DNA from: Xiphias gladius
Taxonomy: Eukaryota; Chordata; Actinopteri; Istiophoriformes; Xiphiidae
Length of the DNA: 64,000 nucleotides
NCBI RefSeq assembly: GCF_016859285.1
Contig: NC_053408.1
Location: 6,010,213 to 6,074,212 of the forward strand
Reading direction: 5' to 3'
The notes beneath the pieces were generated by a model. The model was not told the DNA's origin and did no database searches. It worked only from the letters and a program-made list of their open reading frames with translations. This document shows, piece after piece, positions 31,001 to 44,000 of the stretch; position 1 is the first letter of the stretch; each line of letters begins with the position of its first letter. Both the position numbers and the translations under genes were made by a program.

Positions 31001-32259
31001 CATAACTGCTTTGTTCTCTAATATTTCATGTTTGCCACGTTTCAAATGTCCAGCAATTATCTTTGGTCCCGAAAGTAATTCAGACATATAAAGTAAATGA
31101 AAATGAAATAATTGGATTCATTGCGATTGTGCTAATTGAGGCCGTGTTATATAAAGATGCAGGTCTCGGAGATCTCAACCAGATTTACAGGACCTACTAA
31201 ACACAACCGTACAGACACTGATCTGTCATGATACACATCACTATTCGAGTCATTGGCCTCCCCGATAACCAGGTCTGTTCAAAAGCTACAGATTTTAGTC
31301 TTGATGAAGAAAACTTTATTATCCGGCAACACGTAGTGTAGGAATTGTAGGACACCATTTCAAGGAGGTTTTGAAAGACTTTCATGATGAAAGAAAACAA
31401 GCAGCTGCAGGGTCTTGTGGCCTTATAGTTAAGGAGATAGATAAGACACCATACTGTATAGTGGATGGAGAACATCAAACAAGAGGAACAGCAGGGTAAA
31501 TATTTACAGAAGAGCACATAGATATATATATATATTTTTTTTTTAAGAGGATATTTCATCTCACTGGCACGAACACACACTGTTCCGTGCTGCCGCTCCA
31601 GTGAGTCACCACTCTGATCCAGCTATTTGTCGTCCTCCAGACTGAAACAAAGGAGATGCATTACTGAGAGCACAATTTACAAATCCTCTTAGCTGCCTAT
31701 AAAAATACATCTAGTATGCTTTTTGGTGCATTGTGTAAATGCCATAATAGTATTATATTAGTCTAACCGGCCATTAGTAAAGCTTTGGTGGCAAAGATAT
31801 AGACAGGAAAAAAGAAATATATTTTTTATTATTATTCTTGATTCTAATTCATAAAACAAAATACTGGGGTGAGTATCTATATCTATTTATTTTATATGAA
31901 TGTATATGACAGTAGCATACTGTTTTAATGCTTATAGGTTTTGAATTTAAAACAGATATGTCAAAAGGCTTGGCTTGGGATGATTCAGTGAAAATGGGAG
32001 TTTGAATTTTCTCTAGCAAACTTAAAGTCTCTCACACTGTTTCTGAGGAGAACATTCACAGACAAAAGTGATGTATTATGATGAAGGCATTTTTAAATTT
32101 CCCAAAACACTGTCGCACTGCGGAGGCTGTGTTTTGTTTTTTACTTTAGGTGAGAATGGTGATTGAAAACCCATGAACAGTTTGTCCTAGAGACCCGTCT
32201 GACGGATCAGCTTAAGCTTTTGTGTATTTGCAGAGTATCCTCTTTTCCCAACACCAAAC

Positions 32260-32279
32260 CAGCAGCAGCAGCAGCAGCA
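32260..32279. repeat. (CAG)6 trinucleotide run
   Basis: Six CAG units plus CA, followed by ACAACA. It lies in a region with no supported reading frame, so it is read as a simple repeat and not as a polyglutamine or polyalanine tract. Confidence 0.9.
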
Positions 32280-33089
32280 ACAACACACCCGATGCGGCAG
32301 CCTGGCGCACACGATGCCATCCAGAGTGAAAAGACGGCATTTTGGGAAACAAAAAGGTAAACTGAAATTCTAATCCAATTCATGAGCCAGGGCATGAATG
32401 CAGTAAAAGTAGCAGAGAAATCTGATTTCAGCAGAAGCTCCCATTGTGGTTAGCTGGACTGGATTTGGGCCAAAATGTGTTGCTATAATGTCTCTAACGT
32501 TGTGGGATAAGTATGGGACTTTGCTTTACAAACCCTTGTTGAGCTGTGGGCAAGTCTTGTGAAATTAATAACTACCTAAGTTTTTCCCAACCACGGATGT
32601 GGACCAACGCAAAAAAATTATTGGCTAGATATGATGACACTTTAAGGTGGAAAACCTGTTAAATATTTTCATTTTCATACACATTGTTTTGCAACAGCAG
32701 CAGACCGACGGACATCTGTCTCACTTCCCTCTGTGGTTTCAAAGGTCTGAGCAAAGAACGCAGTGATCTATCCTCAGAGTTGAGTCTGCAGAAAAGTAGT
32801 CCGGGAGCTTCGCCTGCACTTACATAAAACTGACAGAAGAGAGCAGTAGTAGCACATCTATAAACCGGTGTGTTTTGTTTTCTGAAGTACTGAAGTTTAA
32901 GACGGCAGTAACGCACATGTTGTATAGAACAGCTTTACAGCGATTTGCCCAAACAGAAAGAGAGAGCGCTGTCCATTCGAATCACAATGCACTGAATCTG
33001 CTAAACCTCGGGACAGTTTTCATGCGGCCTTGCAGCAGTGTGACTGGGATATAAGTGATTCAGGACAGTGATGGAAAAAGTATTCAAGT

Positions 33090-33160
33090 CCCAGTGGTGG
33101 AGCGTACCTAAGTGCCATAACTCAAGTAGTGTACTTAAATGTGTTGTACTTAAAGATGGG
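33090..33160. repeat. Short dispersed repeat fragment (AGTGGTGGA...ACTCAAGTA...GTACTT)
   Basis: The phrases CAGTGGTGGAGCGTACC, ACTCAAGTAGTGTACTT and GTTGTACTT resemble the start of a widespread teleost repeat rich in AAGTAC and CTCAAGTA words. It is short and diverged. Confidence 0.45.
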
Positions 33161-36100
33161 AATAATGGAGATAATGCTGTATATCATACATCTAGATGGC
33201 CATCAATTGGATTTATGCTTGGGATTAAAAAAAATAAATAAAAAAATTGATGCATTCCATCTATACAGTTGATTCACTCTTCTCTCCATTGATTATTAGT
33301 TGATGAATTAATTTCCACCCCTCCCTCAGACAGAAAATGAATTGCATTCGATTTTTTTTAAAAAGTATATAGGTTGCCTTTAATTCCTGTACAATTGTTG
33401 TAGGGTCGTGAAACACAAGGAATGCATGAGCGTTTTTAAAGTGTCTTTATATTTCATCAACCAAGCTCTGAAGCGTATTAAAATCAGGGTCAAAGTAGAG
33501 GCCACAATTAGCTGACAAGACTCATCCTGCCCGTGATGTGAAAACTGTTAAACAAGGTTTTATCTTTCATTTCAGGGTTATTTATGTAGAATAATCCACT
33601 CCGAGTAGGTGTTTGTTAGACCGTGGATGTGGCTGGAACTCTTTCAGCAACTCCCTCAGTAAAGATTCTTGGGTCTACTTCAAGGTCAGATTTCAATGAG
33701 TGTTCTTCTTATTTTAGAAGGAGAATGAGAATAAAATTGCAAAGAGTTTGAAAATGAGACAGACTCCCGCGACGACAGACCTATAGAAATGAAACAAAAA
33801 CCAGATGAGCCAGAGTTAAAGATTACCAGCTTTCTCTTTTATTGAAAAATATAGCTGTTATTTCAAAGAAAGGAGAGTGAGAAAGGAAAATATATTAATG
33901 TACTGTAAAACCAGAATATGGAATAGAAAGAGAAAACAGTACATACTTGGAATAATACTACAGCCACTGAATTAAAAAAAAAAAGAAGAAGAAAGAAACA
34001 TTCTACAGCTGAACTTTGAGCCAGTTGTTATTCGCAGTCCTTATCTTTTTTGCCACTCACTAAACCGAAGCTGTTGGTGCATGGAAAACTTAAGCAGACC
34101 TGGGGCAGAAAGTATTTGCACATTCCTTTATATAGTTTTTTTCTGTCCTACTTAGGAGTTTCCCCACAGAGAAACAAGGCAAATGCGAGAAAATTGAGAC
34201 AATTACAAAAAAGTATTTCAGAGTCATTTAGTATACTTTTCCGTAATTCTCTATTTACCTCTTTCAAATTCCAACTCCACTCCAACGCCAATCTGGCAAC
34301 CCAGTTTGGTGAAAGATTTTCAAAACTTGCAAATACAATTTGGCCACAAGTGTGCTGTTTAGTGTTAAAGCCACTAACATCGTTCTGGTTCCCACACTAG
34401 TACCACATAGTCACACTGCTGATGACAAAGATCGTCTACTGAAATCATCAATGGCACAAATCATATTTACGTTACTTGATTAAAACGACGGCAGATAAGG
34501 AGTGTTTTTGTTCTCTCTTTTAAAGTGTCCATTTCTCGGTGAAGGATTGCAGCTGCCCAAACACTCCACAAACCACATATTCCACAACGAATCAAAAGAA
34601 GTGAAAGACAGCTTAAAATTTGGCCCATTTACATCAAAATGAGAAAGCGATCTGACTCAAGTCATACTGCATATCTACACAGAAGTAAAAAATAAACAAA
34701 ATCCAACATCCTGCTAATATTACCCAATAATATGGTTAAAACATACTTGGCAATTTCCTCCAGATTGCTGTTCATTTCAAAACTTCTTGCAACCTGTTCA
34801 TGTAGACATGGTTCCAAAACATAACAATAACCCGAGGCAGAATGGCACAGCATCCTGATTCTACACACCCCTGCATCAATGCCACATCAGGCAATTCAAA
34901 ACTTCCATTTGTCAAACATGGCAGTTACTTTTCTAACACAAAATAAAAAAATTAAAAAAAATTAAAAAAAAAAAAGGTCAGACATCAATGGTGGATACCA
35001 GAGAGGAAAGTACACCTCTCTTTGCCTTATTTATCAGTGAGAGTAACCTGGAGGAGACTACTGAGTGAGCCTGCATTGTAAAACCAAATAAACACAAAAA
35101 AGCTGCCCACCTGTCTGTTCCTGTTCCAGCTGGTCGGGGGCCAATAATCCAGCACATTTAATGAGCAGACTGGGAAAGGCCAGATGATTGGTTGATTTAA
35201 TCGTCTTTTCCTGGTGTGTGATTTGGGCTGTTTAGAGGAAGTGAATATTATCACTTGTGGGGCCAGTTCAGGATACAACTTCCACTCTCACTGCCTCGAG
35301 ACATACCTGATGCCCGTCTGTAAGTGGCTGCTCTCTAATAACACTTTGAACATGTTGTTACATCCTTTCTCCACCCTTAGAGACTAGCCCGGACACATGT
35401 CTAGAGAGAGGAAATGTGTTTAGGATAGAGCCATAGCTATTCATTATAATACAACCATTTTCTCTACTGCAGCGACTCCCGTTTGAACATTTCTTACATC
35501 TCTCCGCTGACCTGCTAATCCTACCAACCTCAGTAATAATGTGGAATGAGATGTGACAACACACACATACACATCATTTGCCACAATCACCACCTCTGTC
35601 CTGTTTCATTACAGGACACGGAACATATACAAAAAGGCCTCTTTTCTGACAATTCACATTTTTTTTGCAAATTAAAAAAGCAGACACTTACAGAGACTGA
35701 CTTTGTAAAACATAAGTCATTGTTAACCAATAGAGCCTCACCGTGATAGTGATAGCAGGAGTGATGCGAGTTAGACATTTTTTTATGTCTACTTTAGTCC
35801 AGTAATTAAGTGCCATGTAGCCAATTTCTTCACAAACAAGCTGGCTCCCTCTGTGGTACCATGAAGTTGTTGTAAGAAATTAAGCTTCCCAGAAAAACCC
35901 AAAATCAAAACTTTTAAGACCTAGCAGTGCACATTAAGAATAATCCATCCCTTATGAAAATTAATGAATAAATACCACAGCTGTCTGTGAATTTAAAGAA
36001 TGAAGACCTTGCCAAAGAGAGACAGCTGCAAAATGATAAACTACCCAACTCAAATACAACAGGCTACTGTAGACCAACTTCCAGATACTATATGTACATC

Positions 36101-36716
36101 ATATATAGTAAAAAATTGCAGAAATCACCCAATTAAGTCAGATGTGGACAAAAGTAATAACCACTTTATCTACTTAGTATCTATGCCAAAACATTTTTAA
36201 TGGCAAATGAAGCTTCATGATCACTCCCACACGCAGGGATTACAAAGCCATCTGAGTTTCACTTCTTGCCCTTTCCCTCTTCCGTCCTCATAATCTGTAG
36301 TACACATCCACATTAAATTTTTGACCCCGCATGTCCTTCTGCTCACCCCACACATCACTCTCCAAATGTGATATTCCATGTGACAGCCAGCTAGAAGTAT
36401 ACTTCTCCAACCTCACCCATTACTTCTAAAAATGAGTGTGATGCTCATAAATGGCTTTCTGATTTTTCCTCTTTGCTAATGCACCTTGGAGAGGGCCAGA
36501 GTGTGAACACTCGAGCCAGTATTTTTTTTGAAAAAAAACAGAGAATTTCCCAATAATAACGATGAGTTCAGAGTTTGATGTTGCAAAAATTTGCGAAAAA
36601 TCAACAAACCCAAACCTTTCAAGAGTGCAACGTTGTGATCCGGTCTGTCTGCACATTTTAGCACACAGTCAGCTCACAACCCCTTGCTACAGCACAGTGA
36701 ATAAGGCTTAATTGGT

Positions 36717-36722
36717 TTTATT
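36717..36722 (-). terminator. Candidate polyadenylation signal (AATAAA) for cdc42ep4
   Basis: This is the first canonical AATAAA on the minus strand after the cdc42ep4 stop and would give a 3' UTR of about 180-200 nt. Mammalian CDC42EP4 has a much longer 3' UTR, so more distal signals may be used. Confidence 0.35.
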
Positions 36723-36894
36723 TAAGATGTTGAAAAATTGTGCAGAGATTAGATTGATTTACAAGAAGCTTATAGCAGATGGGGCCCTGCCTCTCAATCT
36801 TCCCCCTGCCCTTCCCAGCTTGCATTGACCTCCCAACACCTGGTCTTCTCCATTAGTGTCCGTGGAGAAGACTGTCTGGCCAGAACAGGTTTGT

Positions 36895-37899
36895 CTACAC
36901 TCGAATCTCATCATCATCATCCTCATCCATGAAGGTGAAATCTCTGTCATCCTCCCCACGTGGCGAACTGTACTTTGCACTGTCCGTGTCGCCGTCATGG
37001 AGGTGGTACTGAGGTTTCTCCTCGGTGGCCGAGCCGGAGCTGGACACTGAGCAGCTATCTATGTTGTGGTGGTTGTTCCTGGTGTGTAGCTCCGGAGTGT
37101 AGGGATCCACCATGGCCTTCTGCTGGTACATGCTGCGAGGTGGCCTTGCAGGGGCCTGCTCCTCTACATCATCATCTATGTGGGGTATGAAGGAGGGTGA
37201 AGCACGGCCCTCGCTGATCTTGCCCTCCTCGTAGCCGAGGTCGTCCTCCTCCCAGCCTTTCTTTTCCATCACGCTCAGGATATCCCCGAGCATAGAGGGC
37301 CCTAAGTCAATGTGGAAGGACATCATAGACTCTGCGTGCTTCATCCCGCCTCCCTTAGGCATGGATGGAGGCAAATCTGTAAGTTCACCGAAATTATGCT
37401 CATCAAACTCCACATCAAGTGACGCCATCGCTGCTGCTCCGTTAATCGGCTTGCTTTCAGTCTCCGTTAGCTTCTTCATGGGGCTGGAGGAAACGCTCTT
37501 CGGCAGCTGGTTGCTTCTGTTAGTATCCTCGTCGTTTAGGTAAGGTAGTGATATGGCGTTTTTAACAAAGTTGGATGAGCCACCGGAAGGTGCCATCATA
37601 TTGTATTCATACTTGTCCCCCCGGTTTACTGACTGGGAGCGCTTGCTGCTTCTGAAGGTGCGGGACAGCAACCCTGGTTTGGGCCCCGGGGAGCCCTGCT
37701 TTGTGTCTGGCTCCCTGGAGGGTTCCCCTGATCGGGTGCTAAGAAATGAAGTGTCCCCAAAGGCATCGCCCCCTCTGCCCACGTGCATGGTGTGGCGGAA
37801 GTCCCCCAACGGAGCACTGATCATCTCCGCAGTCAGATCGGCCCGAGAACGCCGCTTCGATTGGTTAGAGTTGTTCACCAGCTGCTTGAGAATAGGCAT
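36895..37899 (-). CDS. cdc42ep4: Cdc42 effector protein 4 (Borg4), complete single coding exon
   Basis: CDC42EP/Borg proteins bind GTP-loaded Cdc42 (and TC10) and steer septin and actin organisation at the cell cortex. The 334-residue frame starts MPILKQLVNN and has a basic KRRSR patch. Its CRIB motif at residues 27-41 includes ISAPLGDFRHTMHVG and is followed by GDAFGDTSFL. The CI/BD2-like block KHAESMMSFHIDLGPSMLGD lies in the second half. An acidic tail ends FMDEDDDDEIRV. All of these match mammalian CDC42EP4 in order, and its length is similar (human about 356 aa). Like mammalian genes of this family, the coding part is unspliced. The start context is AAC ATG with A at -3. The next gene, sdk2, lies about 22 kb to the right on the same strand, as in human. 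The longer frame antisense to it (37553-38104) is a shadow. Confidence 0.96.
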   Translation of the reverse strand: MPILKQLVNNSNQSKRRSRADLTAEMISAPLGDFRHTMHVGRGGDAFGDTSFLSTRSGEPSREPDTKQGSPGPKPGLLSRTFRSSKRSQSVNRGDKYEYNMMAPSGGSSNFVKNAISLPYLNDEDTNRSNQLPKSVSSSPMKKLTETESKPINGAAAMASLDVEFDEHNFGELTDLPPSMPKGGGMKHAESMMSFHIDLGPSMLGDILSVMEKKGWEEDDLGYEEGKISEGRASPSFIPHIDDDVEEQAPARPPRSMYQQKAMVDPYTPELHTRNNHHNIDSCSVSSSGSATEEKPQYHLHDGDTDSAKYSSPRGEDDRDFTFMDEDDDDEIRV

Positions 37900-38076
37900 G
37901 TTGGCAGTCTCCTACTTACAATCCACAGACAGAAATCAAACTAGGTTCCGTAGGCGTTCAGGAGAGTTCCTTCCAGACTTTTTTGGCTATTGTATGAGAT
38001 GTTGCGAAAGCAAGTATATTTCCAGGTGTTTAATGTGTGCAGCCATCCTGGTGCTCCAGCACGGGTTTCATCTTAC

Positions 38077-38088
38077 CGTTGGATCAGC
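38077..38088 (-). other. Possible 12-nt 5' UTR microexon upstream of cdc42ep4
   Basis: On the minus strand a good acceptor, CTATCCTTCTTCATAG, is followed after only GCTGATCCAACG by a good donor, GTAAGATG. A possible acceptor, GTAAG|TAG|GAG, lies just upstream of the cdc42ep4 ATG. The signals are seen directly; use as an exon is speculative and could be chance. Confidence 0.2.
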
Positions 38089-41000
38089 CTATGAAGAAGG
38101 ATAGAGAGCATTAGAGCCACCTCAGTATTTCAGTAAATCAAGATCAGCTATGCACCTTGGCAGGCAATGTGGAAACATCAACAGCAATGTTAATAACATC
38201 AGGCACCATTGTAGTCTAGAAAATGCAACATACAACATTAAATGCTTCTCTAAAGAGCTATGTTCTATTAATTTCTCATCACCATCACGTAACTCCCTCT
38301 GTCCTGATCTACATTTGTATGGAATCTTTTCTTGCCAGGGCTTCAAAATGAAGCCTCACTTGAGCAGTTCTAAACTAGCAAAAGCTTTTATGTGCAGAAG
38401 TCTGTAAGGGTGTTATGTAATGGAGAAGAAAAGCTTACTGGTATAAAGTTCATAGAACATTCACCTTATGTTGAACCAGTAATAAATACCCCCACCCGTA
38501 AAGTTTTCCATGGCAAAATAGGTTCCCATTCAAATGCGTTGGTATAATTCTTCCCATAAATTTTTGAAGTCTTTCTAAAAACTCTGTAAGGACTGCTGTC
38601 ACATTGAGTTTTTTCAAGTCTCTGCAGTGTCTGCCATCACTGCTGTGCTTTAGTTCCCGGTTAGGCCCCTGGCTGTTACATAACCATCACGACACGGGAT
38701 ACTGGGAGCTGGAGCAGTTCAAGCTGGCAGAAATAAGAAAGAAGGAACAAAGAAAAAAAAAAGAAAAAAAAGAATGAAGTGGAACAGTATTTCTTCAGCA
38801 TGGATCGACTTACAGCACAGCTCAGAAAAGCCCAGATCTTCCACATTCTTTTTCTACAAACCTCCAATCATCAACAAATGAATTTCCTCCGCTGGTTCCT
38901 TGTGTGTTTATCTCAGTTTTGACCTTTATCTATATAGCCTTGAAGGCGAAATTTGAGTACCACCAACAGAATATTTTGTGCTGTCTACTGCTGCCTCGGT
39001 TTATCTATCTGTCTCAGTATTCCACTGAACACACATCAGTTGGCAACTCCCAGTACATTTGGGTTCGGTGATAGCCAAATACTACATTAGAGACTTTTGT
39101 TATGTGACGAAAGCAGTGTGCTCTTGATTTAACACAGGTCACTTTGATCCTATACTTGCCTTGATTATCTGTGACTCATATGGCTAATTTCAGTCCTTAA
39201 CCCAAACTGCCCTCAAGTCACCAGTGACTCAAGCCTTGAAACATGGCCTCAAAACAGAATCGAGTGGAAAAAAGAGGTTTAAAAAACACCCACATACTGT
39301 ATGTGCATGCTATAGTCCACTAGCACCACGCGTTACTGACATTAACAAGGGTTTCAATTGTTTTAACCAGACAGCAATCCCATCATTCTCAGTGTTTTCA
39401 AACTGGAGCTAAAGCCCACGCTCTAGGCCTGTATGCGTATCCCCCCTCGTGAATGAATGGGGGCTTCACTCAGCAATATTCCAAAGCATCATCACCCATG
39501 AAAACATTTGCATCTCTGACAAGAACCCATTCAATCGGAAAGGCAACTATAGCACTAGAGGGAACAGAGGGGGGTTTGATAGATGAAAAAAAAGCTAGTG
39601 CTGTTTTTTGTTCGCTCGTCTTTCAAAAGACAGATCATCCCCGAAGAGAACTGAACTCTCTACATTGCCAAGATTTTATCTCCTGTATACAACAACTTCA
39701 TTCAAGATTTCGTCAGTAGCTCTGGTGGTGCTAATGGGGCAGATATACTGTCCCTACATCAAAAAAGACAACACAAAAGAAGGTATAACAAAGAGCAAAT
39801 GCGTTAACAATACGCATTGAAAAGCTTATTTTCCAAGTTCTACTGTAAAAGTCATAGAGTCCAAGTTCACACCCTTGTATGTGACAATTGGAATAGGTTT
39901 ACTGTTATGAAAGCTATTTAAACAGCAACTGGATGCCAAATTATAAGATTATAGCTTAGAGAAAACAAATACCAATGGAGTCCCTCTGAACAGACTCATG
40001 GTGGTTAGATTAATGCAGTATGGTCTATCATTAGCTAATCCCTTCATTACTTTATGCCTTGAGCAGTAGCCAATTAGCATCTGCTGCACAAAAGGCTGCT
40101 GAATGTGTGACTGACCACTCAGGACAACCCACCAACTGATATGTTCCTCCCCGCTGCTCAAAGTTTTGTATTTCTCTATGGCAACACCAGAGCAGAGTGC
40201 CGGCTACCAAGCAAGCTTCCTGTGTCTAAACTGGCCGAAGATCCGGAGAGAGAAAGATTTTATCCCTTACATGGAGAGATCAGCTCATTCAGATGGATTA
40301 ACCCTTCCTTGTGGTCACACACGGGGCAATGAGACAATCGCCGCAGCGCTATAAAACAGAAGGGGAATGCTTTTGATGTTCCATGTCACCAGAGGACATT
40401 CAACCTCAGCATAAAAGATGTCAGTGGGTGCTCAAATATCAAAAAGGTGCAAGCCTCACACCTTAAGTCATTCTAGGAAATGGCTTATTTTATGTCTTCA
40501 GGGGCCCCTTAGTGTTTGATGAGGAATCATTTCAAAACCCCCTCAGGATCATCAAGACCCCATTATTGTGGTAATGACAAAAGACGAAGTATGACCTGCA
40601 GGCAGTCATGTCATATTCAGTTCTAGCCCTTCAGTAGTTTTACAAAGATAAATCATGAAGAATGGCAATGTCTTCTGCATTTTGCTGTTTTTAAAATAAC
40701 ATTTCAGAGACCATTCTAAAAGTGCTTACATTTTCTGAATGTATAAATATAGCTCTGTTAACTGTTCTTTGGTGTAAAGAAGAAACATTTATGCTTTTTT
40801 TTTCAGTTGTTTTGGAAAATCTATCAATGACCCACCGAATCAACCTCAGCATTGAGGTTAACTCAAGCCCTTGTTGTCGATATCTTTTACAATACACACC
40901 TGATCATCATACAAAAAAATCTAGATTATACAAAATACAAAACATTATTAATAATTACACACTGTACAAAACCTATTCTGTTGTCTTGGAAGGAAAACCT

Positions 41001-44000
41001 CCAAGGTTTAGCAATCCATGGATAAATTATCACAATTATCTTACCACTATAAGCAAATCCGATTTTTGTGTTTCTCCTCTTTCATATTTGGAAAATTTGT
41101 AGATTTCTTCAATTACAGAAGCGATGTTCAACTGTCAGGCACATTTTATTTCAGGATACATGAGCAGGTATATGTTTTTTGTTTTAGTGGTTTTCCAACC
41201 CTCACGTGACAATCTCGCAATTCAATTCTCTGGACTTGTTTTCCTTAATTTCATCGTTATTATCAATGCTAGTTTTTAGTTCTTTAAAAACTTTTGCGTA
41301 GAAAGGACTGACTATTGCTATTATCTGCTGCTTAAACCTGTCTGATTTTGTGAATGCATGGAGGACAATGTATGAGACTTACTCATGAATAAATGAAAGT
41401 AAAAAAAAAAATCTCTTTCACTTCACTGTCTAAATAGAGAGAAAAAAAACATTGTCATAGCTCTGTCTTAGGTCATTCATTGTGCCGAAGTCAAAGTGAG
41501 GACCATGATTTCCAGTCTGGCCTGTGTGGCCCGTGCAGTACACACGCTCTCAGTTCAGCTGGGGGCAAAATTCCATCTCAGCATTCTTTTAAAAAAGCTC
41601 ACAGGGCTAAACAGACAAACAGGTCACACTACCATTAAACAGCTACCAATACAAACACAAAAGCACACGCATTTTGTATTGCTGATCATGTTTTTTTTTT
41701 TTTTGGGAGCACTAAATATGACCAAGGAGGTAATAACTTCCATCGTTTGTTTTACTTGAGACTTATAACCTCAGTCACTGCGCCAGCAAGTGACGAGGCC
41801 TTTATGTAACCGATCGCTCAAAGTGCAACACGGCTCCAGCTGACGCCGAGACAAGTGGTGACAGGGCCATGAATGATTGTAAGCGTCTCATGTCGCCGGG
41901 AGACTGATGCGCGCAGAATGACATCATAACAACCACCACGCTCATCAGTGTTGAGTCTCGCTCTTGTAATCCCGCGGCTCACAGGCGCCATATACTCCTC
42001 AGCTATCCAATGGCACTTTCTCTCCTTCCACGCAATTAACAGGGGAGAGAGGCTTTGGATGCCCATCCAATTACAGCACGACTACTGTCGAGTTAAACCA
42101 TCAGGCATACAATGACTGCAACAGTTTCTGGTTTTATTTTTGACTGCAATATTTCATTTTTATACGAGAGTCTATCATTTATTCACAAGGTGGAAGCCAC
42201 CATGCAAATGTTTCATGGAGTCGGGTAAAGGGCAATAACACAACAGTTATAGGACCCTAGATATTGTCTGCCAGGTCAACTTCATCTATAGAATAAAATG
42301 TGAATATAATCTAGAAGTATGTGTTTCTCCAGTTCCAGATTAACAACTTTAACAAGTACCTAAATACAAGAATTTCACGTGGCAACACTGTGTAATGGTG
42401 ACCCGGAAATATTAGAAATACCAAAAAAATCATGTCATATGAAGTCAGTAAACTGTAAAACAACCGGCATGTGTTTGCTAACCTTGCCAGGCGTATTACT
42501 TTCAGTTTGTATTTTTGTTATTTCTTCAAACTTTCTGTTAACAGTGATGTTTCCATATCCAATTCCATAATTTCATTTGGTCAAGCAAAATTTTTAGTAT
42601 TCACTTTGTGACTTAAATAGTACAAATATATTTTTACATAAAACTCCTGCCTTGTTTAGCTTTAAGTCCTCCGTTTGCCAGTTTTAGAGATACCGTCATG
42701 TTCAACACAGAGACTCTGCTGTCTGAGCAATAAGAAAAAAGTCCTGCTTTGTTTAACCTTGAACTAGCCAGAATTTCCTCCATTGTTCAATCCTATTGTC
42801 AGCAACATTGATATGCAAATGGGGATACCCAACGGCATCTATGACATTGCTAATCAATTAATCAATGGGGCCGCATAAGAATGGAAAGTTCTAAACTCTG
42901 ACAAAAAAAAAAAAAGGTCGGCAAACTTCATTTGCCCCTACTTTGTAAGGCCCACAACCTCAAGCCCCAACATCTGATTCCCACGGGGGGGAGAGGAGGC
43001 CGGTAGTGTCAAAAGCACTGACATAATAACATACCCTTTCCCTCAGTAGCATCATGAAATCCTTGCCACAGTGCGTCAAAACAGCTGGGAGGAAAACAGT
43101 TTAAAAAGGTGCAACAGAACATGGCGCTAAAACAATTATAAGAAAATTCCATATGGGCTGCCTATTAAATACAACTATTCTACATATTTAACTGTATTTT
43201 TTTAACTAACAAATACATACATATGATGGATACAAAAAATATGCTAGAAATGCACTTGTATCAACAGGAAGGAACTATGAGACTTCATCAACTATGCATG
43301 AATCCACTGCCACCTCACATCATGTAACTGTAGCCTAGTTGTGAGCTTGTTGGTAAAAGCTCCATTTCACGGCACTGTGTTTTTCCAAATGCCTCAAAGT
43401 CCCCCCCACTCCAGCATCTACTTACTATCTTTAACTCATCGCATAGATAATAGATGAAGAAATTCGCTGTTTGTTTGTCATACAAACTCCACCTTCCTTC
43501 GCTGAAAAACACCTGTAAAACCGTAAAATGATTCTGAAGGAGGTCTTAAAAATAAATGGCTCATACAGTAACACAAGACATTTGATGTAATTATCGACAA
43601 TAACACGTCGATCCGTTACCAAACAACAGTAACACAGTGCAGTAAACTATTTACCTTATCACTGCCTGCTGCAGAAGGAACCAATTCTTCTTGTTCAACC
43701 TCATATCTAGTCACACAGTTATAGAGCTAACCCCAGATGAGAAACGGCAGAAATATCCCGTACATAAACAGATAAAAGGATGTGAATGTTAAGGAAGAGA
43801 GGGTGAATGTCCTCACCGCCCATTTGTTGAGGAGCATACCTGCCGTATTTCGCACTGGTGTAATTCTGACTATCAGAGTATGATCACACAGTAAACAGAT
43901 CCAGCACATTTAAATGCAGCTGGAGTGCTCTGCATTCACTTATTCACCACCACCACCACAGCATGGAGTTTCTGAGAGGAAGCAGTAAGTATGAACAGTG

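Larger units (their letters stand above)
28020..36700. other. Intergenic, no gene recognised; simple repeats and repeat fragments
   Basis: The longest frames (116-127 codons) have no resemblance to known proteins. Recognisable items are a poly-A run at 28740-28757, a (CAG)6 run at 32260-32279, a repeat-like patch at 33090-33160, and an A-rich run near 34940-34976. The right end should contain the 3' UTR of cdc42ep4. Confidence 0.5.

Noticed and set aside
37553..38104. 183-codon plus-strand frame opposite cdc42ep4
   Set aside because: It is the antisense shadow of the conserved cdc42ep4 coding exon.
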